Shown: piece after piece, positions 34,979-43,335 of the stretch
Layout of the letters: each line of letters begins with the position of its first letter
Position numbering within the stretch: position 1 is the stretch's first letter
Assembly (NCBI RefSeq): GCF_963676325.1
Contig: NZ_OY781099.1
Coordinates: 3,410,001-3,474,000 of the forward strand
Origin: an uncultured Bacteroides sp.
GTDB lineage: Bacteria; Bacteroidota; Bacteroidia; Bacteroidales; Bacteroidaceae
DNA length: 64,000 nt
Direction: 5' to 3'
Notes under the pieces: model-generated
Told to the model about the DNA's origin: nothing
The model's input: the letters and a program-made list of their open reading frames with translations, nothing else
Database searches by the model: none
Program-made: the position numbers and the translations under genes

Positions 34979-36712
34979 ATGAACCTATTAGAACTAAGCG
35001 AACAGGAGATTATCAGACGAAACAGCCTGAATGAATTGCGCGCTATGGGCATTGAGCCATATCCCGCAGCCGAGTACGTAACCAATGCATTCTCTACCGA
35101 TATAAAAAAAGAATTCGTAGATGTCGAAAACGCTGAGCCGCGTAAAGTATCTGTGGCCGGTCGTATCATGAGCCGTCGCGTAATGGGAAAAGCTTCCTTC
35201 ATTGAATTACAAGATTCTAAAGGAAGAATCCAGGTTTATATCACTCGTGACGATATCTGTCCGGGAGAAAACAAAGATCTATATACAACAGTATTTAAAC
35301 GTTTGCTTGATCTTGGTGATTTTATTGGCATCGAAGGGTTCGTTTTCAAAACTCAAATGGGTGAAATAAGCATCCATGCTCAAAAGCTGACTGTACTTTC
35401 CAAGTCTATCAAGCCACTTCCTATCGTGAAATACAAAGATGGTGTAGCTTATGATTCATTTGATGACCCTGAACTTCGTTACCGCCAACGTTATGTTGAC
35501 CTTGTAGTTAACGAAGGAGTAAAAGATATTTTTATCAAGCGTAATAAAGTATATTCATCTATGCGTGAATACTTTAACGCAAAAGATTATATGGAAGTTG
35601 AAACTCCTGTTCTGCAATCTATTCCAGGAGGAGCTTCTGCACGTCCGTTCATTACACATCACAATGCACTCGATATACCTTTGTATCTCCGTGTTGCTGA
35701 TGAACTTTACTTAAAGCGTCTTATCGTAGGGGGATTTGAGGGAGTTTATGAATTCTCTAAGAACTTCCGTAACGAAGGTATGGACCGTACACATAATCCA
35801 GAGTTCACTTGTATGGAAATCTATGTTTCTTACAAGGATTACAACTGGATGATGGACTTTACAGAAAAGATGCTCGATAAGATTTGTTTCGATGTTAACG
35901 GAACTCACGAAGTAAAAGTGGGCGATAATATGATCAGCTTCAAAGCGCCATTCAAACGTATTACAATGATTGACTCAATCAAAGAGTTTACAGGCATTGA
36001 TATAAACGGAATGAATGAAGAAGAACTTCGTGAAGTATGTGCTAAGATTGGTGTGGAAGCAAACGAAACAATGGGTAAAGGTAAATTGATTGACGAAATC
36101 TTCGGCGAAAAATGTGAAGGAAACTATATCCAGCCTACATTTATCACTGATTATCCTATTGAAATGTCACCGCTTTGCAAGCGTCACCGTGAAAATCCTG
36201 AACTAACAGAGCGTTTTGAACTGATGGTTAACGGTAAAGAGTTGTGTAATGCATACTCTGAATTGAATGACCCAATTGATCAGCTTGGACGTTTCCAGGA
36301 TCAGCTTAAACTAAGCGAAAAGGGAGATGACGAAGCAATGTTCATTGATAACGACTTTGTTCGCTCTTTGGAATACGGTATGCCTCCTACTTCAGGAATG
36401 GGTATCGGTATGGACCGTCTTGTAATGCTTATGACAGGACAAACCACTATTCAGGAAGTACTGTTCTTCCCACAAATGCGTCCTGAAAAAATAGTAAAGA
36501 AAGATTCTGCAAATAAATATATGGAATTAGGTATACCTGAAGATTGGGTACCTGCTATTCAAAAAGCCGGATATAACATGGTAGAAGATATGAAGGGTGT
36601 AAATCCTCAGAAACTACACATGGAAATCTGTGGCGTTAATAAGAAATATAAGCTGGAATTAAGTAGTCCAACTGTCAACGATGTTGCAGAGTGGATCAAT
36701 AAGCTATCATAA
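34979..36712 (+). CDS. lysS: Lysyl-tRNA synthetase (class II)
   Basis: A 577-residue enzyme charging tRNA-Lys. The N-terminal OB-fold anticodon-binding domain covers about 55-155 (VAGRIMSRRVMGKASFIELQD). The class II catalytic core follows with motif 1 (MEVETPVLQSIPGGASARPF), motif 2 (FRNEGMDRTHNPEF) and motif 3 (GMGIGMDRLVML). An extension of about 70 residues after motif 3 (WVPAIQKAGYNMVEDMKGVN and onward) is longer than in E. coli LysS and resembles Bacteroidetes versions. First gene of an apparent lysS-gpsA-pgi operon, 7 bp from gpsA. Confidence 0.97.
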   Translation: MNLLELSEQEIIRRNSLNELRAMGIEPYPAAEYVTNAFSTDIKKEFVDVENAEPRKVSVAGRIMSRRVMGKASFIELQDSKGRIQVYITRDDICPGENKDLYTTVFKRLLDLGDFIGIEGFVFKTQMGEISIHAQKLTVLSKSIKPLPIVKYKDGVAYDSFDDPELRYRQRYVDLVVNEGVKDIFIKRNKVYSSMREYFNAKDYMEVETPVLQSIPGGASARPFITHHNALDIPLYLRVADELYLKRLIVGGFEGVYEFSKNFRNEGMDRTHNPEFTCMEIYVSYKDYNWMMDFTEKMLDKICFDVNGTHEVKVGDNMISFKAPFKRITMIDSIKEFTGIDINGMNEEELREVCAKIGVEANETMGKGKLIDEIFGEKCEGNYIQPTFITDYPIEMSPLCKRHRENPELTERFELMVNGKELCNAYSELNDPIDQLGRFQDQLKLSEKGDDEAMFIDNDFVRSLEYGMPPTSGMGIGMDRLVMLMTGQTTIQEVLFFPQMRPEKIVKKDSANKYMELGIPEDWVPAIQKAGYNMVEDMKGVNPQKLHMEICGVNKKYKLELSSPTVNDVAEWINKLS

Positions 36713-36719
36713 AGGAAAC

Positions 36720-37715
36720 ATGAAATTACCCGGAAAAATAGCAATAATGGGCGGAGGAAGCTGGGCTACAGCTATCGCAAAGATAGTTCTGGCTCAGGAC
36801 GAAAGCATAAATTGGTATATGCGTCGCGATGACCGTATTGCAGATTTTAAACGTTTAGGCCACAATCCGGCATATCTGACAGGAGTGAAATTTGACACTA
36901 AACGGATAAACTTCAGTTCCAACATTAATGATATTGTTAAAGACTCGGATACTTTAATTTTTGTGACTCCTTCTCCTTATCTTAAAATTCACTTGAAAAA
37001 GCTGAAGACTAAGATGAAGGATAAGTTTATTATCACAGCTATAAAAGGAATCGTTCCGGATGAAAACCTTATCGTTTCAGAATATTTATCTCAGGAGTAC
37101 GGAGTTCCGGAAGAAAATATCGCTGTACTTGGTGGTCCTTGCCACGCAGAGGAGGTTGCACTGGAACGTCTGTCTTACTTAACGATAGCTTGTCCTGACA
37201 TAGACAAGGCACGTATCTTTGCCCGCAAATTAGCGAGCAATTATATAAAAACATCCGTTAGTGACGATGTGGCAGGTATAGAATATGGTTCGGTTCTTAA
37301 GAATGTTTACGCCATTGCCGCAGGTATTTGCAGCGGATTAAAGTATGGTGATAACTTTCAGGCAGTGCTTATCTCAAATGCTGTTCAGGAAATGAATCGT
37401 TTCCTAAACACTGTATACCCTTTAAACCGTGAAATTGACGACTCTGTTTATCTGGGAGACCTTTTGGTTACAGCTTATTCAAACTTTAGCCGTAACCGAA
37501 CCTTCGGAACAATGATTGGAAGAGGTTATTCCGTAAAAAGTGCACAGATTGAGATGGAAATGATTGCCGAAGGATATTTTGGTACTAAATGTATAAAAGA
37601 GATAAATAAACATTATCACGTGAACATGCCTATACTTGATGCTGTTTATAATATTCTATATGAAAGGATTTCTCCCGCAATAGAAATTAAACTGTTAACT
37701 GATTCATTCAGATAA
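36720..37715 (+). CDS. gpsA: Glycerol-3-phosphate dehydrogenase [NAD(P)+]
   Basis: A 331-residue cytosolic enzyme that reduces dihydroxyacetone phosphate to sn-glycerol-3-phosphate for phospholipid synthesis. The dinucleotide-binding motif IAIMGGGSWATAIAK is at residues 6-20. Further motifs are FVTPSPYL, TAIKGI and VLGGPCHAEEV, and EYGSVLKNVYAIAAGI carries the catalytic lysine. The start at 36720 puts the glycine motif at the normal distance and has an AAAGGA sequence just upstream; a longer frame would overlap lysS. It sits between lysS and pgi. Confidence 0.96.
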   Translation: MKLPGKIAIMGGGSWATAIAKIVLAQDESINWYMRRDDRIADFKRLGHNPAYLTGVKFDTKRINFSSNINDIVKDSDTLIFVTPSPYLKIHLKKLKTKMKDKFIITAIKGIVPDENLIVSEYLSQEYGVPEENIAVLGGPCHAEEVALERLSYLTIACPDIDKARIFARKLASNYIKTSVSDDVAGIEYGSVLKNVYAIAAGICSGLKYGDNFQAVLISNAVQEMNRFLNTVYPLNREIDDSVYLGDLLVTAYSNFSRNRTFGTMIGRGYSVKSAQIEMEMIAEGYFGTKCIKEINKHYHVNMPILDAVYNILYERISPAIEIKLLTDSFR

Positions 37716-37729
37716 TACACTAACAAAAC

Positions 37730-39073
37730 ATGAAAAATATTAGTTTAAACATCGAAAAGGCTTTAGGATTTATTTCTAAAGACGCTGTCAATGCTTATGA
37801 AGCTCAGGTGAAAGCTTGCGGTGAGGCATTGCACAATGGTACTGGTAAAGGAAATGACTTTCTTGGATGGCTTAACCTGCCATCTTCTATCAGCAAAGAA
37901 CATTTAGCTGACCTTAAAGCAACAGCTAAAGTACTTCGTGAAAACTGCGAAGTAGTTGTTGTAGCTGGTATTGGTGGAAGTTATCTTGGTGCACGTGCGG
38001 TAATTGAAGCATTATCAGATAGCTTTGCTTTACTAAAGGAAAAGAAAGATGGTCCTGTTATGATCTATGCAGGTCACAACATCAGTGAAGATTACATCAG
38101 CGAACTAACTGATTATCTTAAGGATAAGAAGTTCGGTGTAATTAATATATCTAAATCGGGAACAACTACTGAAACAGCTTTGGCTTTCCGTTTGTTGAAA
38201 AAACAATGCGAAGACCAAAGAGGCAAAGAGACTGCAAAGAAATGTATTGTAGCAGTAACCGATGCTAAGAAAGGTGCTGCAAAAATTACTGCAGACAAAG
38301 AAGGATACAAAACTTATGTTATTCCGGATAATGTAGGCGGACGTTTCTCTGTTCTCACTCCTGTAGGTTTACTTCCTGTAGCTGTTGCAGGTTTCGACAT
38401 TGAACAACTGGTTGCCGGAGCAGCTAAAATGGAAGAAGTTTGCGGACTTAATGTTCCATTCAGTGAAAACCCTGCTGCTATCTATGCAGCTACCCGTAAC
38501 GAACTTTATAAGAGCGGAAAGAAGATTGAGATTTTAGTTAACTTCCATCCTAAACTTCATTTTGTAATGGAATGGTGGAAGCAACTTTACGGAGAATCAG
38601 AAGGTAAGGAAAACAAAGGCATTTTCCCTGCTGCAGTTGATTTTTCAACAGACTTGCACTCAATGGGACAATGGATTCAGGAAGGCGAACGTAGCATTTA
38701 CGAAACTGTAATCTCCGTTGAAACTCCAAATAGAAAATTAGTTGTACCTTCAGATGAAGCAAATCTTGACGGACTTAATTTCCTTGCCGGCAAACGTGTT
38801 GACGAAGTAAATAAGATGGCCGAACTTGGTACACAGATTGCTCACGTAGATGGTGGTGTTCCAAATATCCATATCAATATGCCATTATTGAATGAATATT
38901 ATATCGGACAGCTATTCTACTTCTTTGAAAAAGCATGTGGTATCAGCGGTTACATACTTGGAGTTAATCCATTTAACCAACCGGGCGTAGAAGCTTACAA
39001 GAAGAATATGTTTGCTTTGCTCAACAAACCAGGTTTCGAAGAAGAATCAAAAGCAATCCAGGCACGCCTGTAA
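37730..39073 (+). CDS. pgi: Glucose-6-phosphate isomerase
   Basis: A 447-residue glycolytic enzyme interconverting glucose-6-phosphate and fructose-6-phosphate. SIS-fold signatures are GIGGSYLGARAVIEAL near residue 82, NISKSGTTTETALAFRLLK, and GRFSVLTPVGLLP. ESEGKENKGIFPA carries the catalytic-site glutamate region, and Q-P-G-V-E-A-Y-K-K-N lies near the C terminus. Length matches the short bacterial form. It is the last gene of the operon and is followed by a clear terminator at 39095. Confidence 0.97.
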   Translation: MKNISLNIEKALGFISKDAVNAYEAQVKACGEALHNGTGKGNDFLGWLNLPSSISKEHLADLKATAKVLRENCEVVVVAGIGGSYLGARAVIEALSDSFALLKEKKDGPVMIYAGHNISEDYISELTDYLKDKKFGVINISKSGTTTETALAFRLLKKQCEDQRGKETAKKCIVAVTDAKKGAAKITADKEGYKTYVIPDNVGGRFSVLTPVGLLPVAVAGFDIEQLVAGAAKMEEVCGLNVPFSENPAAIYAATRNELYKSGKKIEILVNFHPKLHFVMEWWKQLYGESEGKENKGIFPAAVDFSTDLHSMGQWIQEGERSIYETVISVETPNRKLVVPSDEANLDGLNFLAGKRVDEVNKMAELGTQIAHVDGGVPNIHINMPLLNEYYIGQLFYFFEKACGISGYILGVNPFNQPGVEAYKKNMFALLNKPGFEEESKAIQARL

Positions 39074-39094
39074 GCTTTAACCTATTATAAAAGA

Positions 39095-39134
39095 AAAGCC
39101 TCAGTACCATATTGGTCTGAGGCTTTCCTTTTTC
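39095..39134. terminator. Rho-independent terminator after pgi
   Basis: AAAGCCTCAG / CTGAGGCTTT stem (39095-39126) with a 12-nt loop, followed by a T-rich tail. It may also serve the convergent lipoprotein gene ending at 39151. Confidence 0.85.
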
Positions 39135-39150
39135 TTATATTTTAAAATAT

Positions 39151-39621
39151 TTATTTTACTGATTCGTCTTTTTTAAGTTCTACATTCAGCTCACTACCTT
39201 CACAGTTAGCTTTTGCAGAAAGATAAAATTTCATATTTATATGATCTGCGTCAACTGATTGTACCATTGCTTTGACTTTTACATTGGAAACTTTAACTCC
39301 ATCAACAAACCTAAGTTGACATTCAGCGGTATTTGTAAAGTTCTTATCAGTTGTTACATTTTCTTTCTCATAGTCAGCAAGAGACATTTTTATTTCTTTT
39401 TCATCAACTACTGCCTGAAAGCTTCCTAATTCAGAACCATTACCTGCAAGATTGAGTGACAGTTCAACTACGTCTCCAACCTTAACAGAAGGCATACCGG
39501 AAACCTGCTCTCCATTTACAGAACAGTTTTCAATATTTATAGCAGGTGACACAGCTGTGTCCGAGCTGCAAGAGGAAAGAAAGAAAAGGCTAGCAATTGT
39601 TGTAAAAAATATATTTTTCAT
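39151..39621 (-). CDS. Hypothetical lipoprotein
   Basis: A 156-residue protein with a lipoprotein signal (lipobox L-S-S-C near residue 18). The mature part is a likely single beta-sandwich domain: alternating strands such as VKVGDVVELSLNLAGN, LGSFQAVVDEKEIKMS and VSNVKVKAMVQSV, with two cysteines (Cys98 region and Cys144 region) that could pair. No family was recognised. It is monocistronic, convergent with pgi and divergent from the HAD gene. Confidence 0.65.
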   Translation of the reverse strand: MKNIFFTTIASLFFLSSCSSDTAVSPAINIENCSVNGEQVSGMPSVKVGDVVELSLNLAGNGSELGSFQAVVDEKEIKMSLADYEKENVTTDKNFTNTAECQLRFVDGVKVSNVKVKAMVQSVDADHINMKFYLSAKANCEGSELNVELKKDESVK

Positions 39622-39708
39622 TTAAATATTATTAATAATACCGGATGCAAAAATACACGAATTATCTGAATAACAAAACATTTCACATGTTAATTAAGAA
39701 CTTCTTCG

Positions 39709-39716
39709 TATCTTTG
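39709..39716 (+). promoter_or_regulatory. -7 box for the HAD phosphatase gene
   Basis: TATCTTTG, a TAnnTTTG match, 28 bp before the start codon. Confidence 0.45.
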
Positions 39717-39743
39717 CGGCAGAAATAAATGAATTTATAAACT

Positions 39744-40478
39744 ATGTTTCAATCTGCTATTCAACAATATCTGGATACTCACAAGCACTCTTCTCTTCCA
39801 CTTAAAGCTGTTTTGTTTGACATGGATGGTGTCTTATTTGATTCAATGCCTTACCATGCCAATGCCTGGCACACCATTATGGAGGAAAGAGGATTGCATC
39901 TGTCAAAAGAGGAAGCTTATTTACATGAGGGACGTACCGGATCGGGCACTATCAATCTTATCTGTCAGCGCCAATACGGAAGGAATGCTACTGAAGAAGA
40001 AATTCAGGAGATTTATAAAGCAAAAACTGAAGCGTTTAACAGCCATCCACTTGCCGAAAGAATGGAAGGTGCCTGGGAGGTAATAACAAAGGTAAAACGT
40101 GATGGTCTGTTTTCAATGGTTGTAACCGGTTCTGGTCAGGCAACTTTGCTGGATCGCCTGAATGAGAACTTCCCCAATATATTTAAGTCTGAGCTTATGG
40201 TTACTGCCTTCGATGTGAAATACGGAAAACCAAATCCTGAACCATATCTTATGGCGTTGAATAAAGGAAGCCTGAAGGCAAATGAAGCAATTGTGGTAGA
40301 GAATGCACCTCTTGGCGTACAAGCAGCTACAGCAGCCGGGATATTTACAGTAGCAGTAAACACCGGTCCATTAGATGATCAGGTTCTTCTTGACGCAGGA
40401 GCCAATCTTCTTTTTCCATCCATGCAAGCATTGTGTGACTCCTGGGAAGATCTTTTGAAACAAGTTAGTGAGGCATAA
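39744..40478 (+). CDS. HAD superfamily sugar-phosphatase/beta-phosphoglucomutase-like
   Basis: A 244-residue cytosolic phosphotransferase. HAD motif I is FDMDGVLFDS with nucleophile Asp26 and acid Asp28. Motif II is V-V-T-G-S-G, motif III is the Lys in K-Y-G-K-P-N-P-E, and motif IV is V-V-E-N-A-P-L-G-V, where the more usual V-x-E-D/N is satisfied. The cap domain with Y-L-H-E-G-R-T-G lies between motifs I and II, as in beta-phosphoglucomutases and sugar phosphatases. Substrate is unknown. A strong bidirectional hairpin at 40529 ends the transcript. Confidence 0.88.
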   Translation: MFQSAIQQYLDTHKHSSLPLKAVLFDMDGVLFDSMPYHANAWHTIMEERGLHLSKEEAYLHEGRTGSGTINLICQRQYGRNATEEEIQEIYKAKTEAFNSHPLAERMEGAWEVITKVKRDGLFSMVVTGSGQATLLDRLNENFPNIFKSELMVTAFDVKYGKPNPEPYLMALNKGSLKANEAIVVENAPLGVQAATAAGIFTVAVNTGPLDDQVLLDAGANLLFPSMQALCDSWEDLLKQVSEA

Positions 40479-40528
40479 AGCCACTCAATAAAAAATAAGG
40501 CACACATCTTAGCCGTTGTGTATAAAAT

Positions 40529-40569
40529 AAATAGCCCCGTTTAAAACATTGTTTTAAACGGGGCTATTT
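40529..40569. terminator. Strong bidirectional terminator
   Basis: Perfect 18-bp stem AAATAGCCCCGTTTAAAA / TTTTAAACGGGGCTATTT with a 5-nt loop, between the HAD gene (plus) and tRNA-Arg (minus). Confidence 0.85.
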
Positions 40570-40578
40570 GTTAAGAAG

Positions 40579-40651
40579 TGACCTCGGTGGGATTCAAACC
40601 CACGACCTTCAGAACCGGAATCTGACGCTCTATTCACTAAGCTACGAAGCC
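40579..40651 (-). tRNA. tRNA-Arg (anticodon CCG)
   Basis: A 73-nt cloverleaf on the minus strand. The acceptor is GGCTTCG/CGAGGTC with discriminator A and the D arm is GCTTAGTGAATAGAGC. The anticodon arm TCAGA-TTCCGGT-TCTGA gives anticodon CCG (reads CGG), and the T arm is GTGGG-TTTGAAT-CCCAC. CCA is not encoded. A TACTTTTG box at 40664-40671 (minus) could be its promoter. Confidence 0.93.
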
Positions 40652-40663
40652 TTATTGCAGCGG

Positions 40664-40671
40664 CAAAAGTA
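40664..40671 (-). promoter_or_regulatory. -7 box of tRNA-Arg
   Basis: TACTTTTG on the minus strand, 13 bp before the mature 5' end of the tRNA. Confidence 0.5.
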
Positions 40672-40965
40672 CAAAAATAGTTGTGTGTATCCTAATATTT
40701 CAATTAAATTCCTTCATGCCGACTGAAATCTTTTCTCTTTTCCAAAGATGTATACACCCATTAAGTAATTCACTTCCATAAATAGCCTGAATACATCTAC
40801 TTACGTATAATTATTCCTTTTTATGCTGCTTTTAGTTTAGTTCCCAATCAGCCCCATTACTATTATTTTGAAATTGATTCTACTATATTAACAAGCATTT
40901 TGCTTATATTAAATGAATAATACAATATTAAATGAATAAAAAATAGCATATATATAAATAATATG

Positions 40966-40973
40966 TATATTTG
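40966..40973 (+). promoter_or_regulatory. -7 box of asnA
   Basis: TATATTTG, a TAnnTTTG match, 25 bp before the start codon. Confidence 0.45.
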
Positions 40974-40997
40974 CCAGCATAACAATAAAAACAACCT

Positions 40998-42035
40998 ATG
41001 AGTTACCTAATAAAACCAGAGAACTACATGCCGCTTCTTGATTTACAACAAACAGAGCTAGGCATTAAACAGATTAAAGAGTTTTTCCAACAGAACTTAT
41101 CTTCAGAATTAAAACTACGCCGCGTAACTGCTCCTTTATTTGTTTTAAAAGGAATGGGTATTAACGACGACCTTAACGGAACAGAACGCCCCGTATCTTT
41201 TCCTATTAAAGAGTTAGGAGACAGAGAAGCCGAAGTAGTACATTCTCTTGCAAAATGGAAAAGAATGACACTGGCTGATTATAACATTGAGCCAGGCTAT
41301 GGTATTTATACAGATATGAATGCTATCCGTTCTGATGAAGAGCTTGGAAATTTACACTCACTGTATGTAGATCAATGGGACTGGGAACGTGTAATCACTG
41401 CAGAAGACCGTAACATTGACTTCCTGAAAGAGATAGTAAACCGCATATACGCAGCAATGGTTCGTACAGAATACATGGTTTGTGAAACATATCCACAGAT
41501 TAAACCATGCCTGCCTGAGAAGTTATTCTTTATTCATGCAGAGGAGCTTCGTCAGCTTTATCCGGATTTGGATTCAAAAGACCGTGAACATGCTATAACT
41601 CAAAAACATGGCGCTGTTTTCGTATTCGGTATTGGCGGCAAACTGGGTGATGGTAAGGAACACGATTTACGTGCACCTGATTATGATGATTATACTACTC
41701 CGGGAATTAACGGTTTACCAGGATTAAACGGTGACTTATTGGTATGGAATGATGTATTGAAACGTTCGCTCGAGCTTTCTTCCATGGGTATCCGTGTTGA
41801 CAAAGAGGCACTGCTCAAACAACTGAAAGAAAGCGGAAACGAATACCGTAAAAGTCTTTATTTCCACAAGCGATTGCTGGACGGAACTCTGCCACTAAGC
41901 ATCGGCGGCGGAATTGGACAATCTCGTCTTTGTATGTTCTATTTACGTAAAGCACATATCGGCGAAATACAGTCAAGCATCTGGCCTGCTGAGATGATAA
42001 AGGAATGTGAAGAATTAAATATCCCTTTAATCTAA
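40998..42035 (+). CDS. asnA: Aspartate--ammonia ligase (asparagine synthetase A)
   Basis: A 345-residue class II synthetase-like enzyme making asparagine from aspartate, ammonia and ATP. Recognisable stretches are RVTAPLFVLKGMGINDDLNG, FPIKELGDREAEVVHSLAKW and MNAIRSDEELGNLHSLYVDQWDWE (cited in part), with G-G-G-I-G-Q-S-R near the C terminus, the motif 3 equivalent. Length is close to that of E. coli AsnA. The ung gene begins 6 bp downstream, so the two form an operon. Confidence 0.96.
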   Translation: MSYLIKPENYMPLLDLQQTELGIKQIKEFFQQNLSSELKLRRVTAPLFVLKGMGINDDLNGTERPVSFPIKELGDREAEVVHSLAKWKRMTLADYNIEPGYGIYTDMNAIRSDEELGNLHSLYVDQWDWERVITAEDRNIDFLKEIVNRIYAAMVRTEYMVCETYPQIKPCLPEKLFFIHAEELRQLYPDLDSKDREHAITQKHGAVFVFGIGGKLGDGKEHDLRAPDYDDYTTPGINGLPGLNGDLLVWNDVLKRSLELSSMGIRVDKEALLKQLKESGNEYRKSLYFHKRLLDGTLPLSIGGGIGQSRLCMFYLRKAHIGEIQSSIWPAEMIKECEELNIPLI

Positions 42036-42041
42036 TTACGA

Positions 42042-42704
42042 ATGAACGTACTGATTGAAGAGAGCTGGAAGAAACATCTGGCCCCGGAATTTGAAGCCGA
42101 CTATTTTAGTCGGCTTACTGGTTTTATAAAGGATGAATATAGTCACTACGAAGTTTACCCTCCGGGAAAGCTGATATTCAATGCATTTAACAGCTGTCCT
42201 TTTGATAAAGTCAAAGTTGTTATCATCGGACAAGACCCTTATCATGAGCCGGGACAGGCACATGGTTTATGTTTTTCTGTAAACGACGGAGTACCTTTTC
42301 CCCCTTCTTTACAGAATATCTTTAAGGAAATAGCAAGTGATCTGGGTACCTCTGCTCCTAAAAGCGGTAATCTTACCCGATGGACTGAGCAAGGAGTGTT
42401 ATTAATGAATGCCACTCTTACAGTACGCGCCCATCAGGCTGGTTCACATCAGAATAAAGGATGGGAAACATTTACTGACGCAGCAATTCGCCACCTGGCA
42501 GAAGAGCGTGAGCATCTGGTTTTTATCCTGTGGGGATCGTATGCACAAAAGAAAGGTGCAGTAATAGACAGAAGCAAGCATCTGGTTCTTACCTCTGCTC
42601 ACCCCTCTCCTCTTTCTGCTTACCGGGGATTTTTCGGAAACGGACATTTCAGCAAAGCTAATGAATACTTGCTGAAACATGGACAGGAGCCCATAATCTG
42701 GTAA
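42042..42704 (+). CDS. ung: Uracil-DNA glycosylase
   Basis: A 220-residue family 1 enzyme that removes uracil from DNA to start base-excision repair. The water-activating motif GQDPYHEPGQAHGLCFS places Asp65, and the leucine-loop motif HPSPLSAYRGFFG with the catalytic His is near residue 185. LLMNATLTV and FILWGSYAQKK complete the signature. It follows asnA by 6 bp and ends before a strong terminator. Confidence 0.97.
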   Translation: MNVLIEESWKKHLAPEFEADYFSRLTGFIKDEYSHYEVYPPGKLIFNAFNSCPFDKVKVVIIGQDPYHEPGQAHGLCFSVNDGVPFPPSLQNIFKEIASDLGTSAPKSGNLTRWTEQGVLLMNATLTVRAHQAGSHQNKGWETFTDAAIRHLAEEREHLVFILWGSYAQKKGAVIDRSKHLVLTSAHPSPLSAYRGFFGNGHFSKANEYLLKHGQEPIIW

Positions 42705-42733
42705 TCTCATCCAGATAAACCTTTAGTTTAAAC

Positions 42734-42771
42734 AAAAGCATTTTTTCTACTGAACATGAAAAAATGCTTTT
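42734..42771 (+). terminator. Rho-independent terminator after ung
   Basis: AAAAGCATTTTTT / AAAAAATGCTTTT, 13-bp stem, 12-nt loop, 30 bp after the ung stop codon. Confidence 0.75.
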
Positions 42772-42774
42772 GAA

Positions 42775-43130
42775 CCCTCACTCCATCACTCTTTGCAATA
42801 ATACAATAAGGATCAACACATTAAGCAGTGATGGTAGCATTTTAATCCCTCACTTTACCCTCACTTTTTAGGCCATCCCTCACTTTTTTTGATCAATTTT
42901 AACATATTTCATGTTTAAACAATTTGCTTGATCTGTAAATATCGTGTTAAGATATAGCACCCTTAATTTCAGAATAAGGCATATAAAAATCTCTGTTTTT
43001 GATAAAAAAGAGCACGAAAGAGTGAGGGTTGGCCCCAAAAGTGATGGCAAAGTGAGGGATCAGAATGCTACCATCACTGGTTAGCTACCAAATAATCAAA
43101 TAGTTACAAGAAATAGTGAGAGAGTGAGGG
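42775..43130. repeat. 356-bp inverted repeat made of AGTGAGGG/AGTGATGG words
   Basis: The left arm (42775-42884) carries CCCTCACT at 42775, 42847, 42858 and 42877, CCATCACT at 42783 and AGTGATGG at 42827. The right arm (43021-43130) carries the complements at 43123, 43051, 43040 (as the GTGATGG variant), 43021, 43115 and 43071. Word spacings of 8, 36, 11 and 19 bp are exactly mirrored. Between 42827-42884 and 43021-43078 the two arms are near-identical complements, whereas the 36-bp segments 42791-42826 and 43079-43114 are not alike. The central spacer is 136 bp. Confidence 0.8.
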
Positions 43131-43220
43131 TAGCTTTTCGTTTCTTGCGTATGATTTGCAAAAAACAGAGATCAGAAAACATCACGCCTGCTTTTTTTGA
43201 AACGTAACCGGATGTTGAGC

Positions 43221-43259
43221 AAACTCCCGCCTGCTTCCAAAAAAGACAGGCGGGAGTTT
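43221..43259. repeat. GC-rich hairpin of the composite element
   Basis: AAACTCCCGCCTG pairs perfectly with CAGGCGGGAGTTT (13 bp) across a 13-nt A-rich loop. It resembles the AACTC-starting units at 3925-3990. It could double as a terminator for the minus-strand lptD gene. Confidence 0.65.
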
Positions 43260-43264
43260 GAAAC

Positions 43265-43320
43265 GTTATTCGCCAATAATTTTCAGTTATTGACCAATGG
43301 ATTTTATTTATTGGAGAATG
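43265..43320 (-). repeat. Palindromic intergenic element, copy 2
   Basis: The reverse complement of 3864-3918, with identical blocks ATTCGCCAATAATTTTCAG and CCAATGGATTTTATTTATTG. The outer arms have one mismatch (TTGGAGAAT in place of TTGGCGAAT). Confidence 0.7.
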
Positions 43321-43335
43321 GTTTGGCCATTATCA

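Larger units (their letters stand above)
40479..40997. other. Intergenic region holding tRNA-Arg
   Basis: Apart from the terminator (40529-40569) and tRNA-Arg (40579-40651), about 315 bp before asnA contain no recognised gene. ATATTAAATGAATAA occurs twice in tandem at about 40905-40938, just upstream of the asnA -7 box, and could be an operator. Confidence 0.45.
42705..43335. other. Intergenic region with large inverted repeat
   Basis: 631 bp between convergent ung and lptD, with no gene. It is filled by a terminator (42734-42771), a mirrored word-repeat structure (42775-43130), a GC-rich hairpin (43221-43259) and the second palindromic element (43265-43320). Confidence 0.6.

Noticed and set aside
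42775..43130. Insertion sequence or ordinary MITE
   Set aside because: No transposase, no target-site duplication seen, and the arms consist of spaced words with unrelated linkers instead of continuous terminal inverted repeats.
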